From NCBI RefSeq assembly GCF_963583255.1, contig NC_084813.1:2171001-2235000 (forward strand): a stretch of 64,000 nt of DNA, read 5' to 3'. The position numbers and the translations under genes were made by a program. The DNA comes from Pyrus communis (lineage: Eukaryota > Streptophyta > Magnoliopsida > Rosales > Rosaceae). This document shows, piece after piece, positions 12,567-25,262 of the stretch. Under the pieces are notes generated by a model. That model was not told the DNA's origin. It saw nothing but the letters and a program-made list of their open reading frames with translations, and did no database searches. Positions within the stretch are counted from its first letter, which is position 1. Every line of letters begins with the position of its first letter.

Positions 12567-13231
12567 ACAAGATGAATCAATCTTATCATATACATAGTCT
12601 TATAAAGAAGACACATATAGAATAAACAACTCATTATGAATTCCGCAGACATGTTCATGTTCAAAATGATGCCAATATTTTCTACATCACATGTATCTGT
12701 TTCCCTTTTAAATTTTGGTTACAAGTAGATTCTTTTAGTATGATCAATCAACAACAGCGGAAGCAATTATGGAGTATGAAAATATCGAGTAAGATCCAGC
12801 AATAAAATGGTGATCATCGGTTTCAATTTACTTTGATCTTGCCATCTAACCCTAGCATATTTCAAACTTAGAAGAAATACCATTATTTAACATGTAGAAT
12901 CTACTCAAATTAGTGTACATAACTCTGCAGATTAGGAAACGGGTTCGAGCTGGTTGCAGATCGATAATCGCGAAAGAGTGTGAGAGGGAGAGAACAAAAC
13001 CCAAAAGGGATAACGGTCATATTTCACTTTTCATTTAAAAGGAAGTTGACGGCAATTTTAAATAAACGATGTCGTTTTTCCTTTAAGCATTTATTTTATT
13101 AAAATGATATTTTTCTGGGTTTCGTTATTTCTTAGTGAATGTAACATTCACCTACTTGTTTTAACAATTTCTTTTCTTGATCAAAACGTTCGAACTTAAC
13201 AGCTATAATCAACCATGGCTCAGATACCACA

Positions 13232-13736
13232 TGTAATGAATATGTATACACCATAATCCAAAGATCACAGACATGCTGTCAAGTTACGAACACATGAACA
13301 TCAATCTCAAATATAAAGATGAATGTAAGAAACTTACCTGCTGCCTGCAGCACCAGATGAAGTTGATGACGCCATGATAGCCTAAGGAAACAGTTTACCA
13401 TATCCTCTTTGCAATACAACAAGTGCTCTCAAACAATAGGACTTCAACAGAATGAGCAAGGTATTGCGAAAGCAGTGCTTAACATTTATACACTGAAAGT
13501 TCTCCTAACTGATCTCCTATTAGAATCAGCATAGAATACAAACATCAAAGTTTGTATTAAACATGTGTGTAAACACAATCCTAGTATGCACTTGAGTCAT
13601 TAAGACTTGGACTGCACTCAGAACTAGTAATCCTACAAGATCTAGGTTTACTTAAATCTTATTAACAATACTTCTCCATATCAGATTCACACACTATAAC
13701 AGGCTCCAATGTCATGTTCATTCCCATACTCTAACA
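13232..13736 (-). repeat. 5' LTR of the copia element
   Basis: About 505 bp, the partner of 6908-7405, with scattered substitutions and small indels such as an extra CTGCCTG near 13340. The adjoining primer-binding site complementary to tRNA-Met is at about 13217-13231. Confidence 0.9.
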
Positions 13737-13741
13737 TGGAT

Positions 13742-14016
13742 AAGTTGAGTTTTTTTCCCTTCCTCATCACATATTAAAACTATGGACAAACGATGGAATA
13801 GCTTACATAAATGAGTATAGTACGTAAAAAAAGTATGTAAAAAAAGATATTTTGAAAAATCGATCATTTTTCAAAAATTTAATATTATTTATTTTTGTTT
13901 TTTCAATAATATGTCAAAAATACATATCGGATACGTGAATTGTATGCCTATTATTGAACAATGTGTCTAAATAACGTGTATAAACATGAAAAGTATGTAT
14001 GTATGTGTATTATATG
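13742..14016. other. AT-rich flank of the copia element
   Basis: Short gene-free stretch with poly-T/A runs and GTATGTAT repeats. It continues, past the copia insertion, the sequence ending at 6907. Confidence 0.4.
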
Positions 14017-14706
14017 CAATGTTTTAAAAAACGTGCCTTCGGGTGCACCTAGGGGGCCCTTTGGAGGCATGGCGGTGGTGAAAATGCCCCTGCTCAATAG
14101 GAAGAGGCTTAAACTTGCTTAGATGTGGTCGAGGCATGCCTAGGCGGCTGAGGCACGCCTTAAGGTTTTCCCCCTTTTTTTTATTTTTATTTTTATTTTT
14201 TTTTAAAACTACCCAGCCCAAACGATGTCGTTTTGCCCAGGTTTTTTTCTTCATAAAACATGCAACTCGTCCTCTTTCTTAGACAGTTTGAAATTGCTGA
14301 CCTTTCTTCTTCTCTGAGTTCTACGGAACAACGAAACTTGCTTGACATTGCCAACTGACGTCACCATGCCACCACACGGAGTAGGAACACGCCCACCACC
14401 CACCCAGCAGCACCATGCCCACAAATTTTCAATTTGAAGGTTATGGTTTCTCACCTGCAGTGAATAAATTCATGACTTGATTGTTGATTATTCTTCTATA
14501 ATGTTTGATTTCGATTCTCGATGTTTGATTTCGACTTTATATGTTTGATTGTTGATTAATTTGATATATTGTATTATATATAATTGTATATAATATATAT
14601 TAAACATTTTTAGTCTCTTGAGGTTTTGCCTCACACATCAAGGCTTTTGCTTATATGAGGCTATTCATGAAATGCCTTGGCTTCACCTTCACCTTTTAAA
14701 ACATTG
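14017..14706. mobile_element. hAT-like non-autonomous element in unit A
   Basis: The ends are inverted: CAATGTTTTAAAA on the left and TTTTAAAACATTG on the right. They are flanked by ATTATATG and ATTATACA, an imperfect 8-bp TSD. The sequence just inside both ends is rich in GCCT/AGGC words (GGCATGCCTAGGCGGC on the left, GAGGTTTTGCCTCA on the right). No transposase is seen. Its right half has a counterpart in unit B. Confidence 0.6.
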
Positions 14707-15069
14707 ATTATACATTTAGAATTTAAAATAGCATGCAATTAATGAATCATTAAGAAGTGTACCAAAAATGGAAGTATTTTTTGAAAATATATACATACGG
14801 TTATGATACGAGTATTATATGTTACGACACGTCCCTAATTTTGTTGTAATTTATTTCCCAAAATCATATAATGGAAAAAATGCCTTGATTGGCTAAGTGA
14901 AAATTCTAATAGTACTCATCCATATGAATGCATAAGCGTAAATGGAATGGAATTCGGAGCTAAAACAAAACATTTTATGACACTTGGACGTCGAAAGTAT
15001 TTTGATAACTTGCCTTTGTCTGGACACATCTTGTTTTGTCCCTCGTTCTTCACTCTCTCCTTCTCCCCG

Positions 15070-15120
15070 ACTCTCTCTCTCTCTCCCTCCCTCCCTCCCT
15101 CCCTCCCTCCCTCCCTCTCC
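15070..15120 (+). repeat. Pyrimidine (CTCC/CT) microsatellite
   Basis: A pure CT and CTCC run. It opens several overlapping artefact frames on both strands. The equivalent place in unit B (about 39661-39700) carries a CT run instead. Confidence 0.9.
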
Positions 15121-16735
15121 CCCTTCACGTACTCTTTCTCTCTCCCTCGACTCTCTTCTTCCCCGACTTTCTCACAGACGAAACATTCGTCATTCATACA
15201 AAAACCGGACTGCCAAACCACCACATTTTCATCCCCTCACCACGACGAACTCAAATTTGAGTTTCGTTTTGTGAAAAACTGAGCCCAAAGGCTGTGACTT
15301 GAACTCCGACAGTATTCTCGTTCGTGTTGAGTACTTTCAAATTCTAGTATGAGTTGTTGAATATGGTGAGTTTTTGACATAGATAAAGGAGGAAAAGCCG
15401 ACTGTAGTTTTCGGCGAAGTTGCACAACTCCGACATGATTCTTGGCCTAATCTCGTCGATGTTGACATGTTTGAAGTCAGCAACCAATCAACTTCCTTTC
15501 ATCTCTAGACTCAGATTCGAGCAATTCGTGCTCGTATCTACCTTGGAATCAAGGAATCCCAAAATTCCGGTTTGAGCCTAACTTCTCCGGCCAGTTTCAG
15601 GCCATGCATCTTTCGACTTCGAGTTAGCTATAATCTTTTTCCTTTCCTTCCAAGCTTCATTTTGACATAAAGATCGTGAAAAATGGTTGAGATTTGACCC
15701 TGTTATGGCTCGATGAAGCATTTCGGTGAATAACCAAGTTTCTAGCGAACTAGATGGTGGCGGACGGCAGCTCCGGCGATCGGCGCAAGGTAGAAGACGA
15801 TTTGTATTCTCCCACGGTGAAAAAATATTTCCTAACACCGTCAACATATTCTGTTAACGGAAGGTATATTCCTTTGCCGAAATATTAATTGATATCGACA
15901 AAATATTTCGTCTGGTGATAGATTATTCCACCTGGGCGCGTGTAGGCGCATGAGTCCAGTTTTAAAGACTTTCAACTCCATTTTGAGCAAACAAAGGGAA
16001 TTTGAATTGTTTTCCTTGGTATTTACGAACCTTAGGTAGTCTAATAATTAATACAGTGGTTTCCTATGTATGAGAGACTTATCCTAAGGGTTACATGAGG
16101 ATGCTACTTGTTACCAAAATCATTGATGGTTTAACACATATGGATGATTATACGATATACAAATTAAATGATTTTTTGGTAGATATGGTATTTAAATGAT
16201 GATAAAGAGAATGAATGGTTTCAATTATACTGTTTGAATGGTAAACGTCCGTTAATTATAAATGAAAAGACAAATAAGTTCCCCATAAACGAAGACAAGC
16301 ATTATATGCAACACCCTCGTATGGTAAGTTTATCGTGCCCACCACCGTTCGAACTTTTAATTTAGTAAGCGTATTGTTTTGCTTAGAAGCCTCTCCAAAA
16401 ATTTCTTCCTTCGCATGCAAAGCAAGCAAAGTAAGGCATACAAAAAGAACCTATGGACCATTTCCATTAAACATTTTACAAAATTGACGATAGTTGGAAA
16501 ACAATTCAAGACGACTTCGAGTCAATCGGTCAAGTAGTACATGCAGCCTGCACTACACGGTGAGGCAGGGTAGGAGCCACTTTGTCACTGGACTAACCAC
16601 ATGATTCCACGTCAGCACAGAATGACTCATACTTACAACAGTACTTGAAGAGCTAGCTCGATAGAAATCTCAGCTTATGCAAATCATAATAATTAAACTT
16701 GAATTTCCTCTCCTAGCCACCTCCTTATTGTAACC

Positions 16736-17134
16736 ATGGCAAGGCCTTTACCAAGCTCTCCCATGGCCTCTTGTTCTGCACATCTTATCTTCGTGATCCC
16801 CATTTCATTTTTCTCCATATTTTCCATCTTGATCTGCCTTTGTGCTTCTACTAAGAAATCGGAGAAGGAAACGGAGGAAGTGAACATAGACACCGAGTCA
16901 AAAGACATAAAATTTGTGGCTAAATTAAATAGAAAGATCAGTAGCAAAGCTGTTGCGATGGCGAAGATGATTTCTTGGAGGAAGGTAGAGGCAGCAGCAG
17001 AAGAAGATTATGAAACTGATGATGACGAAGCCGTTTGGAAGAAAAAGATCATGATGGGAGAACGTTGTAGTCCGCTGAAATTTTCAGGGAAAATTGTTTA
17101 CAATTCTGATGGAAACCTTCTCTCCGATTCGTAG
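16736..17134 (+). CDS. Small predicted single-pass membrane protein, intact copy of a duplicated pair
   Basis: An intronless ORF of 132 residues starting in ACCATGGC, a good plant start context. Residues about 16-38 form a strongly hydrophobic segment rich in Ile, Phe, Leu and Cys, likely a signal anchor or membrane helix. A charged, lysine- and glutamate-rich part follows, then an acidic stretch (EEDYETDDDEAVWKKK). The C-terminal block contains GERCSPLKFSGKIVYNSDG. I recall a comparable C-terminal block in small uncharacterised plant membrane proteins, but no function can be assigned. The paralogue at 42296 has the same first ~80 residues with conservative differences, then breaks. That conservation, with one copy fully open, argues for a real gene. 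Confidence 0.7.
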   Translation: MARPLPSSPMASCSAHLIFVIPISFFSIFSILICLCASTKKSEKETEEVNIDTESKDIKFVAKLNRKISSKAVAMAKMISWRKVEAAAEEDYETDDDEAVWKKKIMMGERCSPLKFSGKIVYNSDGNLLSDS

Positions 17135-17162
17135 CGTGAGAATCCTTAGTGTTGGCACTTAC

Positions 17163-17692
17163 TTCTGTAGAGAGAACAAAGTAAGTCTCCATTTTGTTTA
17201 GGAAAAAGCTGCTTCTTCCTGGAGAAGGCTTCAGAGCTACTTGAGGTTTTGTAATCGAACAATTTTTTCTTTGTCTGTCATATCATAATGAATTGAGGTT
17301 CTTTAAATAGATTTATGACAAGGGTATACCGTGCAGTTACACTATTACATGTGAATTGGTGAAACCATGATAACGTGACTTTAACAATAAAAAATTCATG
17401 TCTAAGTATTCAGGACAAGTCTCATTTTGTTAGCAATTTACGATTATGTATTCTAAGTCACTATTTGGTCATAGGTCTCCTGACATATAGGAGTTTCTAT
17501 TAGTTATGTATATATTTTACATTTTCAGTAACAAGCATGAAGCATTCATCCACTATTAACTGTATTAAAGTGTAACAAGTGAATTTGCAAAACTTTGTGC
17601 TCATGTCATTCTTTTCCAGTTTAAAAGTTTGTGATCATGATGTGCTCATGTTTATTAATATGAAAAATTTTCAAATGGATAAAGAGATATGT
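17163..17692. other. 3' flank of the membrane-protein gene
   Basis: AT-rich with no supported gene. It likely includes the 3' untranslated region of the gene ending at 17134. Similarity to unit B stops at 17162. The last bases (TATGT, 17688-17692) are the TSD of the next element. Confidence 0.4.
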
Positions 17693-20051
17693 TGACACGC
17701 CACAATCCCGATATCTCCAAATATCAGGATCGGCGTGTGCTTGCCGACACACTAGGGTGACGATCATTTTAAACATGCATGCAAATAAAATATGTGATTA
17801 GAAAGGAAATACCAATGCAGACACATGTTCACAGTATACAACTAATCAAGAAAAATGTGAAGGAATTAGTATAAAAGAGTATGAACAAAGAAATAAGACT
17901 TGCACCAAGAAGATTTGAAGATACCTACGCGGAAGTGCCCTGACGTTGGGATCGTGTGCCTTAAATCTAAATCCTTAAGGGGGAGCAAAATGAAAAGAGT
18001 GAGTGGACTAACATGCCATGAAACACATTCGTAAAACATGTACGTGTAAAACAGTGCTCAGTACCGGAAATAGTCACCCAAAGGCATATCCGTAAACCTC
18101 ATCAATGATGTACTCACTAGGGATATCATAGTGGCCCGAAGGCATAACCATCACCAAAGGTGAAGTTGTACGACACTGGGTTACGCCAATGAAGAAATCA
18201 TGGTCCATCACCCGAAGGTGAAGCTGTATAACTCTGGGTTACGCCAGAGAAGAAACATATACATGTAACATATCACACCGACACAAGCCCCGGGCCAGTG
18301 AAGCTGGGGGAATGTCATAAATATCCTCAACTGTGTCCTATGGCCATAGACATCTACATACCCGGTTGTGTGTATGTGCTGTATGATAACCCACTAGATA
18401 AGCACTGAAAACATATCTCAAAAATCTCATATCAATCTGGAGCTCAAAGGCTCAAATCCACATCTCATAAATCCATGATCATTCATATTCGTAAATCCAT
18501 AGAATTTCATCTACGAAAGTCCAATAATTCATAACCTTTCGTAAAACATAATTTCGATAAATCGTAAATAATGCATAAAAGTAAAATCATGAAATCATGC
18601 TTTTCAGGAATGTAAGCCTAATATTTGATCAAAACATGCAAGTTAAGAAGGGGTCCACTCCCATATATTTTGTTGCCTGGGAGCCGCTCGAACTAGCGAG
18701 GATGGTGATAGGGATCATTTAGTAAAACTCTACTGAAATGGCCAAATTTGGGAAAACGGATAGCAGATTCAAATTTGACACGTCGAAAAACCTATGAAGG
18801 GACCTTGGGTTCCCCTACGCGCCGAGTTGGGTCACCGAAAAATTCGCTGGTGCCTTCGTGGTCGCCACTGTAGACGGCGGCAGAGCACAGTGCCTCTGGC
18901 GGAGGCGCATGTTCTCCACGTGCCGGCCATGATGCACACCTAGGCGTCGACCATGGAACTGGGCTTGGGTTCGAGTTATTGGATTGGATTCGGGTCATAT
19001 ATGCTGGGTTCGCTTGATTTCTGGGTTAGGCTTGGGTTAGGGTTAATGGGTTAAGGATTTGGGCTAGATTATTAGATTGGGTTTAGGCTGGTTTTGGATT
19101 ACGGGCCTGGTTGACCCAGTTATGTTTGTGGGTCGTTGGACTCAACAAAGAAGAAAGCCGGACCTGGGATTTTGGTCGGGAAACTTCCCGAGCTCCATTC
19201 GAGCTCGATTCATAACAATTTTTCATGAAATAAAAGTCAAATTGTAGCTTAGGAGATTAGGAACAAGGGCATACCAAAATGAGGTTGAGCTGAGGTTTGG
19301 ATCGGCCAGAAAATGCCTGCAAAGGCCGGGTGGAAATCTGGGGAACTTTCTTCTCACTGTTTCTATACAATACCGTCGTTCAAAACACCCAAACACGATA
19401 AAAAATGAAACACAAGAATAAGAGGAGAAGGTGGTCGTCGAAGATGATGAATAGTGACTCACAGCATAGGGGAAAAAGACCAACGAGCTCAGGGCTCGTC
19501 CCATCGTCTCATGTTGCATGGATGGCTAGTGATGATAGGGTTAGAGTATCACAGTCTCGCCGGGGCAGGGTGACTTGGGGAGGAAAAAATGTAGAGATGA
19601 GAGGAGGGAGACAAAGAGGGAGAGAGTTCGAGAGTGTTCACTTAGGGAGGAAAGAAAAGAAATAGAGGGAAAGAGAGAGAGTTCTAGATATTTTTGGGGG
19701 GGGGGGGGGGGGGGAGGGGGGCGGATGACATGGGGAAGAAGGGGAATTGGGGTATGGACCCCATGGCTCACAAAACAACACACATAAAAAATATCTTCCT
19801 ACATAAAATTACTAAATTGCCGTACATGTTCGTGATTCCATAAAACGTTCATCGTAACTCCAAATTCAATTTCACTTGCTCCCACGCGTTCGTAGCGATG
19901 AGTACTATAAGAATACACCAATGAAATAGATCTTACGTGACACAACAAGGTGATCAACAAAAGTCAACGTTTTTACCTCGAAGGGTATTTTCGTAAATTC
20001 ATGCTGCTTTAAAATTGTAAAAATCGAAATATTTGGGGACAGGCCATTACA
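17693..20051. mobile_element. Solo LTR of a Ty3/gypsy-type element with TSD TATGT
   Basis: Starts TGACACGCC, ends GGCCATTACA, and is about 2.36 kb. A perfect 5-bp TSD TATGT lies at 17688-17692 and 20052-20056. The ends resemble those of the gypsy LTRs at 29704 (TGACACACC...GATGTTACA), so it is probably a related chromovirus lineage, but the interior differs. Inside are repeated CCGAAGGTGAAG and GGGTTACGCCA words (about 18160-18260) and a poly-G run near 19697-19719. No coding sequence is supported, and no internal domain or second LTR is seen. Confidence 0.82.
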
Positions 20052-20056
20052 TATGT

Positions 20057-20533
20057 CCCAATCGGACCCTGGGCACTTCTGTTCAAATTTGACTACTTCC
20101 CTATATTTATGTTATTTGCTACTTTTATCAAGAGTACTTCTCTACAGTTTGACCTGGTTGTTTTGTTAAGGAGAAGATCTTGGAATGTATGTAATTAGTT
20201 AATGTAATATCACTCTTCTTTATATTAAAGGGTTTTTAGTTTGAAATAATAAATAAAAGAAGAGAGATTTGTTGTTGCTTATTCTCTTAACTTTGTTGTA
20301 GCATTGCTTTTCTTCAAATAAATTCATTGAAAACTTTAATATCCGATTCTGTTCCACCCTTGGATAAACCAAAACTCTTTGTCATATACCATCGAAAAGA
20401 AGGACAAACAAAATAAAACCAAACACAATAGCATGGCATAACAAATAAAATGGTTTGAAAACTTTGAGTTTTAATTAAAAGGACAAAATAAAGGTGTAAG
20501 TGAATAGTACCATAAGTGACTTTTTAGATTTAT
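20057..20533. other. Gene-free AT-rich stretch between solo LTR and CACTA coding remains
   Basis: No ORF or clear repeat is supported. It may be the 3' non-coding part of the CACTA element, but no CACTA-type left end was found here. Confidence 0.35.
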
Positions 20534-23349
20534 TCACCTAATATTATACAAAAAACATACACCTATTAGTTTGAGAAAATTAAATACTACAATATATATT
20601 CCAAATACAAAACACTTATAACTTACATATTTGAGAAACCACTGTGGAAACAATTCTTGATGTTTCTTGGCATACAAATGCGATGGATGTTCTCGACTCA
20701 TCATCTCTTCATGGTCATCTAGGTATGCCATTATCTCATCACAATTGTTCAGTACGAACCAATGCGCTACCTCCATGTCATTTTTGGAAAATGACTCGCC
20801 TCGTACAGGATCTCCAAAGGGTCGTGCGCATTGGGCAAAAACATAAGGTTTCTCCTTTCTCACACCCCATTCATTATTGCGTTGAGGATGATTGAAAGTC
20901 ATCTGCACATCTTTTAAATACATTCCACAAAAAGTAAGCGACTCATATTGAACCCAAGCCTCTATAATTAATCCTTCAGGCTTTGCTCTGTTGCATACAC
21001 TTTTTTTTAGCTTCCCGAGATGCCTGCCAAAACAAAACAATACAATACAAATTAGTAAGCGTGGGTTAATGATGCATAAACAAATGATGAGGATTATATA
21101 CCTTTCTATTGGATACATCTAGCGATAGTTAACAAGACCAGCAAGCAATGCCTCTTCGGGCAAGTAAACCATCACGTGGATCATACTTGTGAAGAAAGTT
21201 GGAGGGAATATCATCTCAAACTTACATAGGACTTGGACAATGTCATGGCACAACTGACTAACGTCCGTCTTCTGCAAAGTTCTTGCCGTTAGTTGGGAAA
21301 TAAAAAATCTGGACAACAACATGATTGGCTTCACTACATCTTCTAGCAATAGGTGTTGAATACCCACAAGAAGTAGGCGTTGCATAAACACATGGCAATC
21401 ATGGCTCTTTAGTCCAAAAAATTTACCCCATCAACATTCATGCAACGTGTGATATTAGAAGCATACCCATCGGGAAACTTTAATGACGATACTAACTTTA
21501 AAAACTCTTTTTTGTCATTCGGTTTCATGGAAAAAAAAAATGCAAGATCCCTTATGGCTTTATCATTGTCCCTATTCATCCATAAACCCCTCCGTATGCC
21601 TATTCTTTCCAAATCAAGACGAGCTTTGATCGTGTCCTTTGTCTTGCACTCAATATCTAGAATGGTGCCCACCAATGTGTCAAAGACATTTTTCTCAAGA
21701 TGCATAACGTCGAGGTTGTGTCTCAATTTTAGTTTTGACCAATACGGGAGCTCAAAAAACATAGGCTTGTGCGTCCAATTCATATGTGTAGAAGGTCTAG
21801 TCCTACTCACTGTTTTCCCAAATAGAGCAAAATCCAAACGAGCTATTCCAAAATCTGATCACTAGACCATTCTCTAGGTTTGAGGCGATGCTCTGTGTTC
21901 CCGTTGAACTCTTTATCCTTTTCCCGCCACTTGTGGTCCTATGGCAACCATCTCCGATGACCAAGGTAACAAACTTTTTTGGCGTGCCAACCAGATGTTA
22001 CATCATCCTTGCATACAGGGTATGCCATATAATCCTTAGTGCTTCTCCCAGAAACCATTGCATATGCGGGAAAAACGTTCATAATCCATATACCTGCTGC
22101 CCACAAAGTGAACATCTTCCCAATGGACTTACTGTACGTGCGCACATCGTTTGTCCATAAATCCTTTAGCTTATCAACCAACAACCTTAAGTAAACATTG
22201 ATTACCCTACCAGGATCCTCAGTTATCAAAAGAGTCATCATCATGTATTTTTTTTTTCATTCATTTCCAAGGTGGCAAATTATATGGGAATATGAAAATT
22301 GGCCAAGTGCTGTGGTGTTGGTTTAGAACCCCGAACGGATTGAATCCGTCAGTGGCAAGTCCCAATCTAACATTTCAGGGATCAGTAGCAAACCAAGGGA
22401 ACATTTGATCGAACTCTTTCCATGCCTCCCCATCTGCAGGATGTCTCATCACATAGTCGTTTACCCGTTTTTCCTTATGCCATCTCATGTCCGTGGCAGT
22501 ATGCATCAACATATACAATCGCTGCAACCTAGGTTTCAAGGGCAGATAACGCATGACTTTTTGTGGGATCTTAGTCGTTCTATTCTAAGATGTCATTTTG
22601 AACCTCAACTCATTGCATACAGGGCATTTATCCAATGTTTTATTCTCTTTGTAGAATAAAATACAATTGTTTTTGCAAGCATGAATTTTTTTCATAACCC
22701 AATCCAAGTCCATTCAACACCTTTTGGGCATGGCTATGGTCTTTCTGCAAACAATTGTCCTTTGGAAGCATTCTCTTGAAAACCCCCAAAAAGTAATCGA
22801 AACATTGGTTCGACATACGATACTTTATTTTTCCGTGTATTAGTTCCACAATGACCGTGAGAACGGAAAAGCTCTCGCACTCCGGGTATAACTCTTGGTT
22901 GGCATTTTTTTTTAATAGTTTTTTATATTGTTCGAACTTTGCACTGTCCATTGTTGTAGGCATGTCATCTTCCCCTTCTTGATTGGAGTTTGTCGATGCA
23001 AATGGAAAAGCATCATTTATAATATCCATGACTTGTTCATTAGGATCCACAATAGGTTCAACATTGTTCACTCTTATGGCGTTTGAAGACGAAGCATTGT
23101 CTAATTGTTCCCCATGATGGTTCCAAGTATTATATGTCTCAATCAATCCATTCCTTACTAAATAAATCGAACATTTTCAATTGTCTCTCTTAACGTGTTA
23201 TTACACCTCCTACAAAGACATCGGATTCTAGTTGCACCCGGGTTGTGTGTATGTGCATAGTCAATAAAATCCTTGATTCCATCCAAGTATTCATCCACGC
23301 ATCTATTCGGATTCTGTATCCACATCCTCTCCATAATTCCTGGAACCAC
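20534..23349 (-). pseudogene. CACTA (tnp2-type) transposase remnant
   Basis: Consecutive minus-strand fragments match plant CACTA transposases in order. 23158-23349 is the transposase-associated N-terminal domain (CRRCNNTL). 22640-23146 is a linker with YKKLLKKANQELYPECESF-like sequence. 21939-22500 is the Transposase_21 core, including the DGFNPFGVL-type motif across a stop and VCKDDVTSGWHAKKVCYLGHRRWLP. 21409-21837 has LRHNLDVMHLEKNVFD. 20534-21391 is the following DUF4218-like region (RYLGKLKK-type motif, ESLTFCGMYL, HWFVLNNC). Frames shift and stops interrupt it, so it is not functional. Confidence 0.85.
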
Positions 23350-24700
23350 AATAACAATACAACAATCACAACAACTTATGCCTCCGGTAAGGGCCCTATC
23401 CTATTCGGGAATGTATAGTCATGTCACGTAATTTACAGCTATATCAGATTAGATTTTGACGTGGATGAATTTTGGCAGCATCTCGGTATAGTTCTTTAGG
23501 TGTACGACTTAGATATAAAATACCTATGTGCAACCCGAAGAATGTATAGAGATGACACTGAAATCTCCACAATCGAAACCTAATCCTTCAACCATAAACT
23601 ACGCGCCATAACTGTGCATTTCCAAACTGTCCAAATAATGGGACAATTCAAGAATTAATTAGACTGCAGTCATGCTTTCGCATCCATGCGCGAAATCCAA
23701 CTAATCCTCGAACGGAAAACTAAGTTTTACTAAAAATAAAAAACAAGTACGAAGTTAATTTCAATTAACTTTGTACATCACAACACATATTTGTATGTCA
23801 CGTACAAATTTAACAACATAATATAAATATAATTTCACAACACAATATAAACATAACGAACTAACTTCAACATAATTTAATTAATTTGATATTTTTAAAA
23901 AATAAAACGAAGAAAATACATTCTCAATCGTTCTCCACCAATCACTAATCACACACAATATCCCTATAGACAACGAAATTAATGGCGTTAGTATGAATTT
24001 ACATTAATACTTTTACCCTAACAAAAAAAAAAAAAAAAAGCTTACCAGTCACATTGAGATAGCTCGATCAACCTAGAGAAGAAGATGGAGGGAGCATTAG
24101 ATGATGAAATTGAGAGAAAATGGAAATGACGGATGCCGGATTGAGCAAAACCGAAGAGGATGAGTGCAGAGGCTAAATCTGCAATTTTTGTGAAGTTTGC
24201 CCTTACACAACTTGAATCCAGATTATAAAGTTGACTTTTGGACAAATGATTTTGCATAACGAATAAGGTCTTCGTCGCGCAAATGTCCTTTGCGCGACTA
24301 ACATAGTTTTCGTTGTGCAAATAACATTTGAGCGACAAAAAAAAAAAAAAAAAGGTATTCGTCACGCAAGTTTACCATTTTTTATTTTATTTCCTTTACT
24401 TTATAATTTATTCTTTTCAACAAATTGCACAACAAAAACATGTATCGTCGTGCAATGCATATTTTTTAATTTTTTTTTTTTTTTATGTTTTTCCGTTTTA
24501 TTTGTATGTATTGTAAATTTTTATTTTATTATAAATAAAAAAATCAAACCTAATTAAACATTAAATTAATTAATAAAACTAATTTACTATCCCAAATAGA
24601 AATTATAATTAGTGTAAATATTAATACTCATCTGCATAACATAAATTTATTAATTAAAAATAAAGTTAACAAAATCTTATTTCAAAAAAAAAAAAAAAAA
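23350..24700. other. Non-coding part of the CACTA element
   Basis: AT-rich with poly-A/T runs (24022-24040, 24338-24354, 24469-24484, 24685-24700) and CACTA subterminal motifs from about 24260. No gene is supported. The ORF at 24042-24365 contains a homopolymer tract and motif repeats and looks accidental. Confidence 0.5.
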
Positions 24701-24717
24701 GCAACCTTCCTCAATTT

Positions 24718-25262
24718 CAATCCTTCATCGCCCGCAACACATCAAACTTCCACTGCCGGAAACTCTGCTTGAAAAGCCCATCCACATAAATCTGTTGCTT
24801 CTCTTCAACATCCCAATGAACCTACATTAATGGCAACAAATAAATTAGTAATTTAAAAAATATTACATTTTAACAAAAATAATTGTTCATTATTTACTAC
24901 AAACTTATCGATAACTCCCTCAGCATGGACTTTTTCAACTCCTCAGGGACCTTTTTCCAAGACTCAAACTCGGCAGAACAATCCCTCCACATCAAATTCC
25001 CAATGTCATACCTAAATTCGGCGTACTGCTCAGCCATATTTTTTTGCCTTCAAAGTATGGCACTTGCTTTTGTCGATACCTCTCTGATCGCACTACAAGT
25101 TTCTTTTTGCCAGAACCTTCTCCAGAATCGACCATTCTTTTTGAAACAATTTTTTTTGAAAACCAGGGTTCTAAAATTGTGCTTATATAGCACTAGGATA
25201 CCTTTGCTCGACAAACAAATACATTCGTTGCTCAAATCTCCATGTTCGTCGCGCAAAATGCA
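24718..25262 (-). pseudogene. Small CACTA-associated gene module, copy 1
   Basis: Reading the minus strand from right to left, about 25060-25262 gives VDSGEGSGKKKLVV and RSERYRQKQVPYFEG. After a frame break, 24890-25040 gives FESWKKVPEELKKSMLSEL. A further segment at 24718-24825 (VHWDVEEKQQIYVDGLFKQ...) ends at a stop. The two-part arrangement resembles an intron-split gene. It is matched by a second module at 25768-26165. Small extra ORFs are common in plant En/Spm elements; the exact family is not certain. Confidence 0.4.

Larger units (their letters stand above)
6908..13736 (-). mobile_element. Complete but decayed Ty1/copia LTR retrotransposon
   Basis: Two homologous LTRs (6908-7405 and 13232-13736) enclose copia-type gag-pol remnants read on the minus strand. 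A perfect 5-bp TSD TGGAT lies at 6903-6907 and 13737-13741. Next to the right LTR a primer-binding site complementary to initiator tRNA-Met is seen (minus strand TGGTATCTGAGCC). Next to the left LTR is the purine tract AGTGGGAGA on the minus strand. Gene order gag, integrase, reverse transcriptase, RNase H is the copia order. Many stops and frameshifts, a CA microsatellite and a nested solo LTR show it is an old, inactive copy. Confidence 0.92.
14437..17162 (+). other. Segmental duplication, unit A
   Basis: From AAGGTTATGGTTTCTCACC (14437) to GGCACTTAC (17162) this stretch is collinear with 29542-42692 once the insertions there are removed. Shared landmarks are the hAT 3' end, a pyrimidine-rich block with a CTCC/CT run (15070-15120 here), the block around ACAAAACATTCGTCATTC, and the membrane-protein gene with its 5' flank. 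Between 14707 and 16735 no gene is supported in unit A. The block resembles an old untranslated leader: an aligned frame has in-frame stops here but is open in unit B (40008-40196). Confidence 0.8.

Noticed and set aside
14916..15282. Protein-coding ORFs around the CTCC run
   Set aside because: Four overlapping frames arise from a simple repeat, and the repeat differs in unit B.
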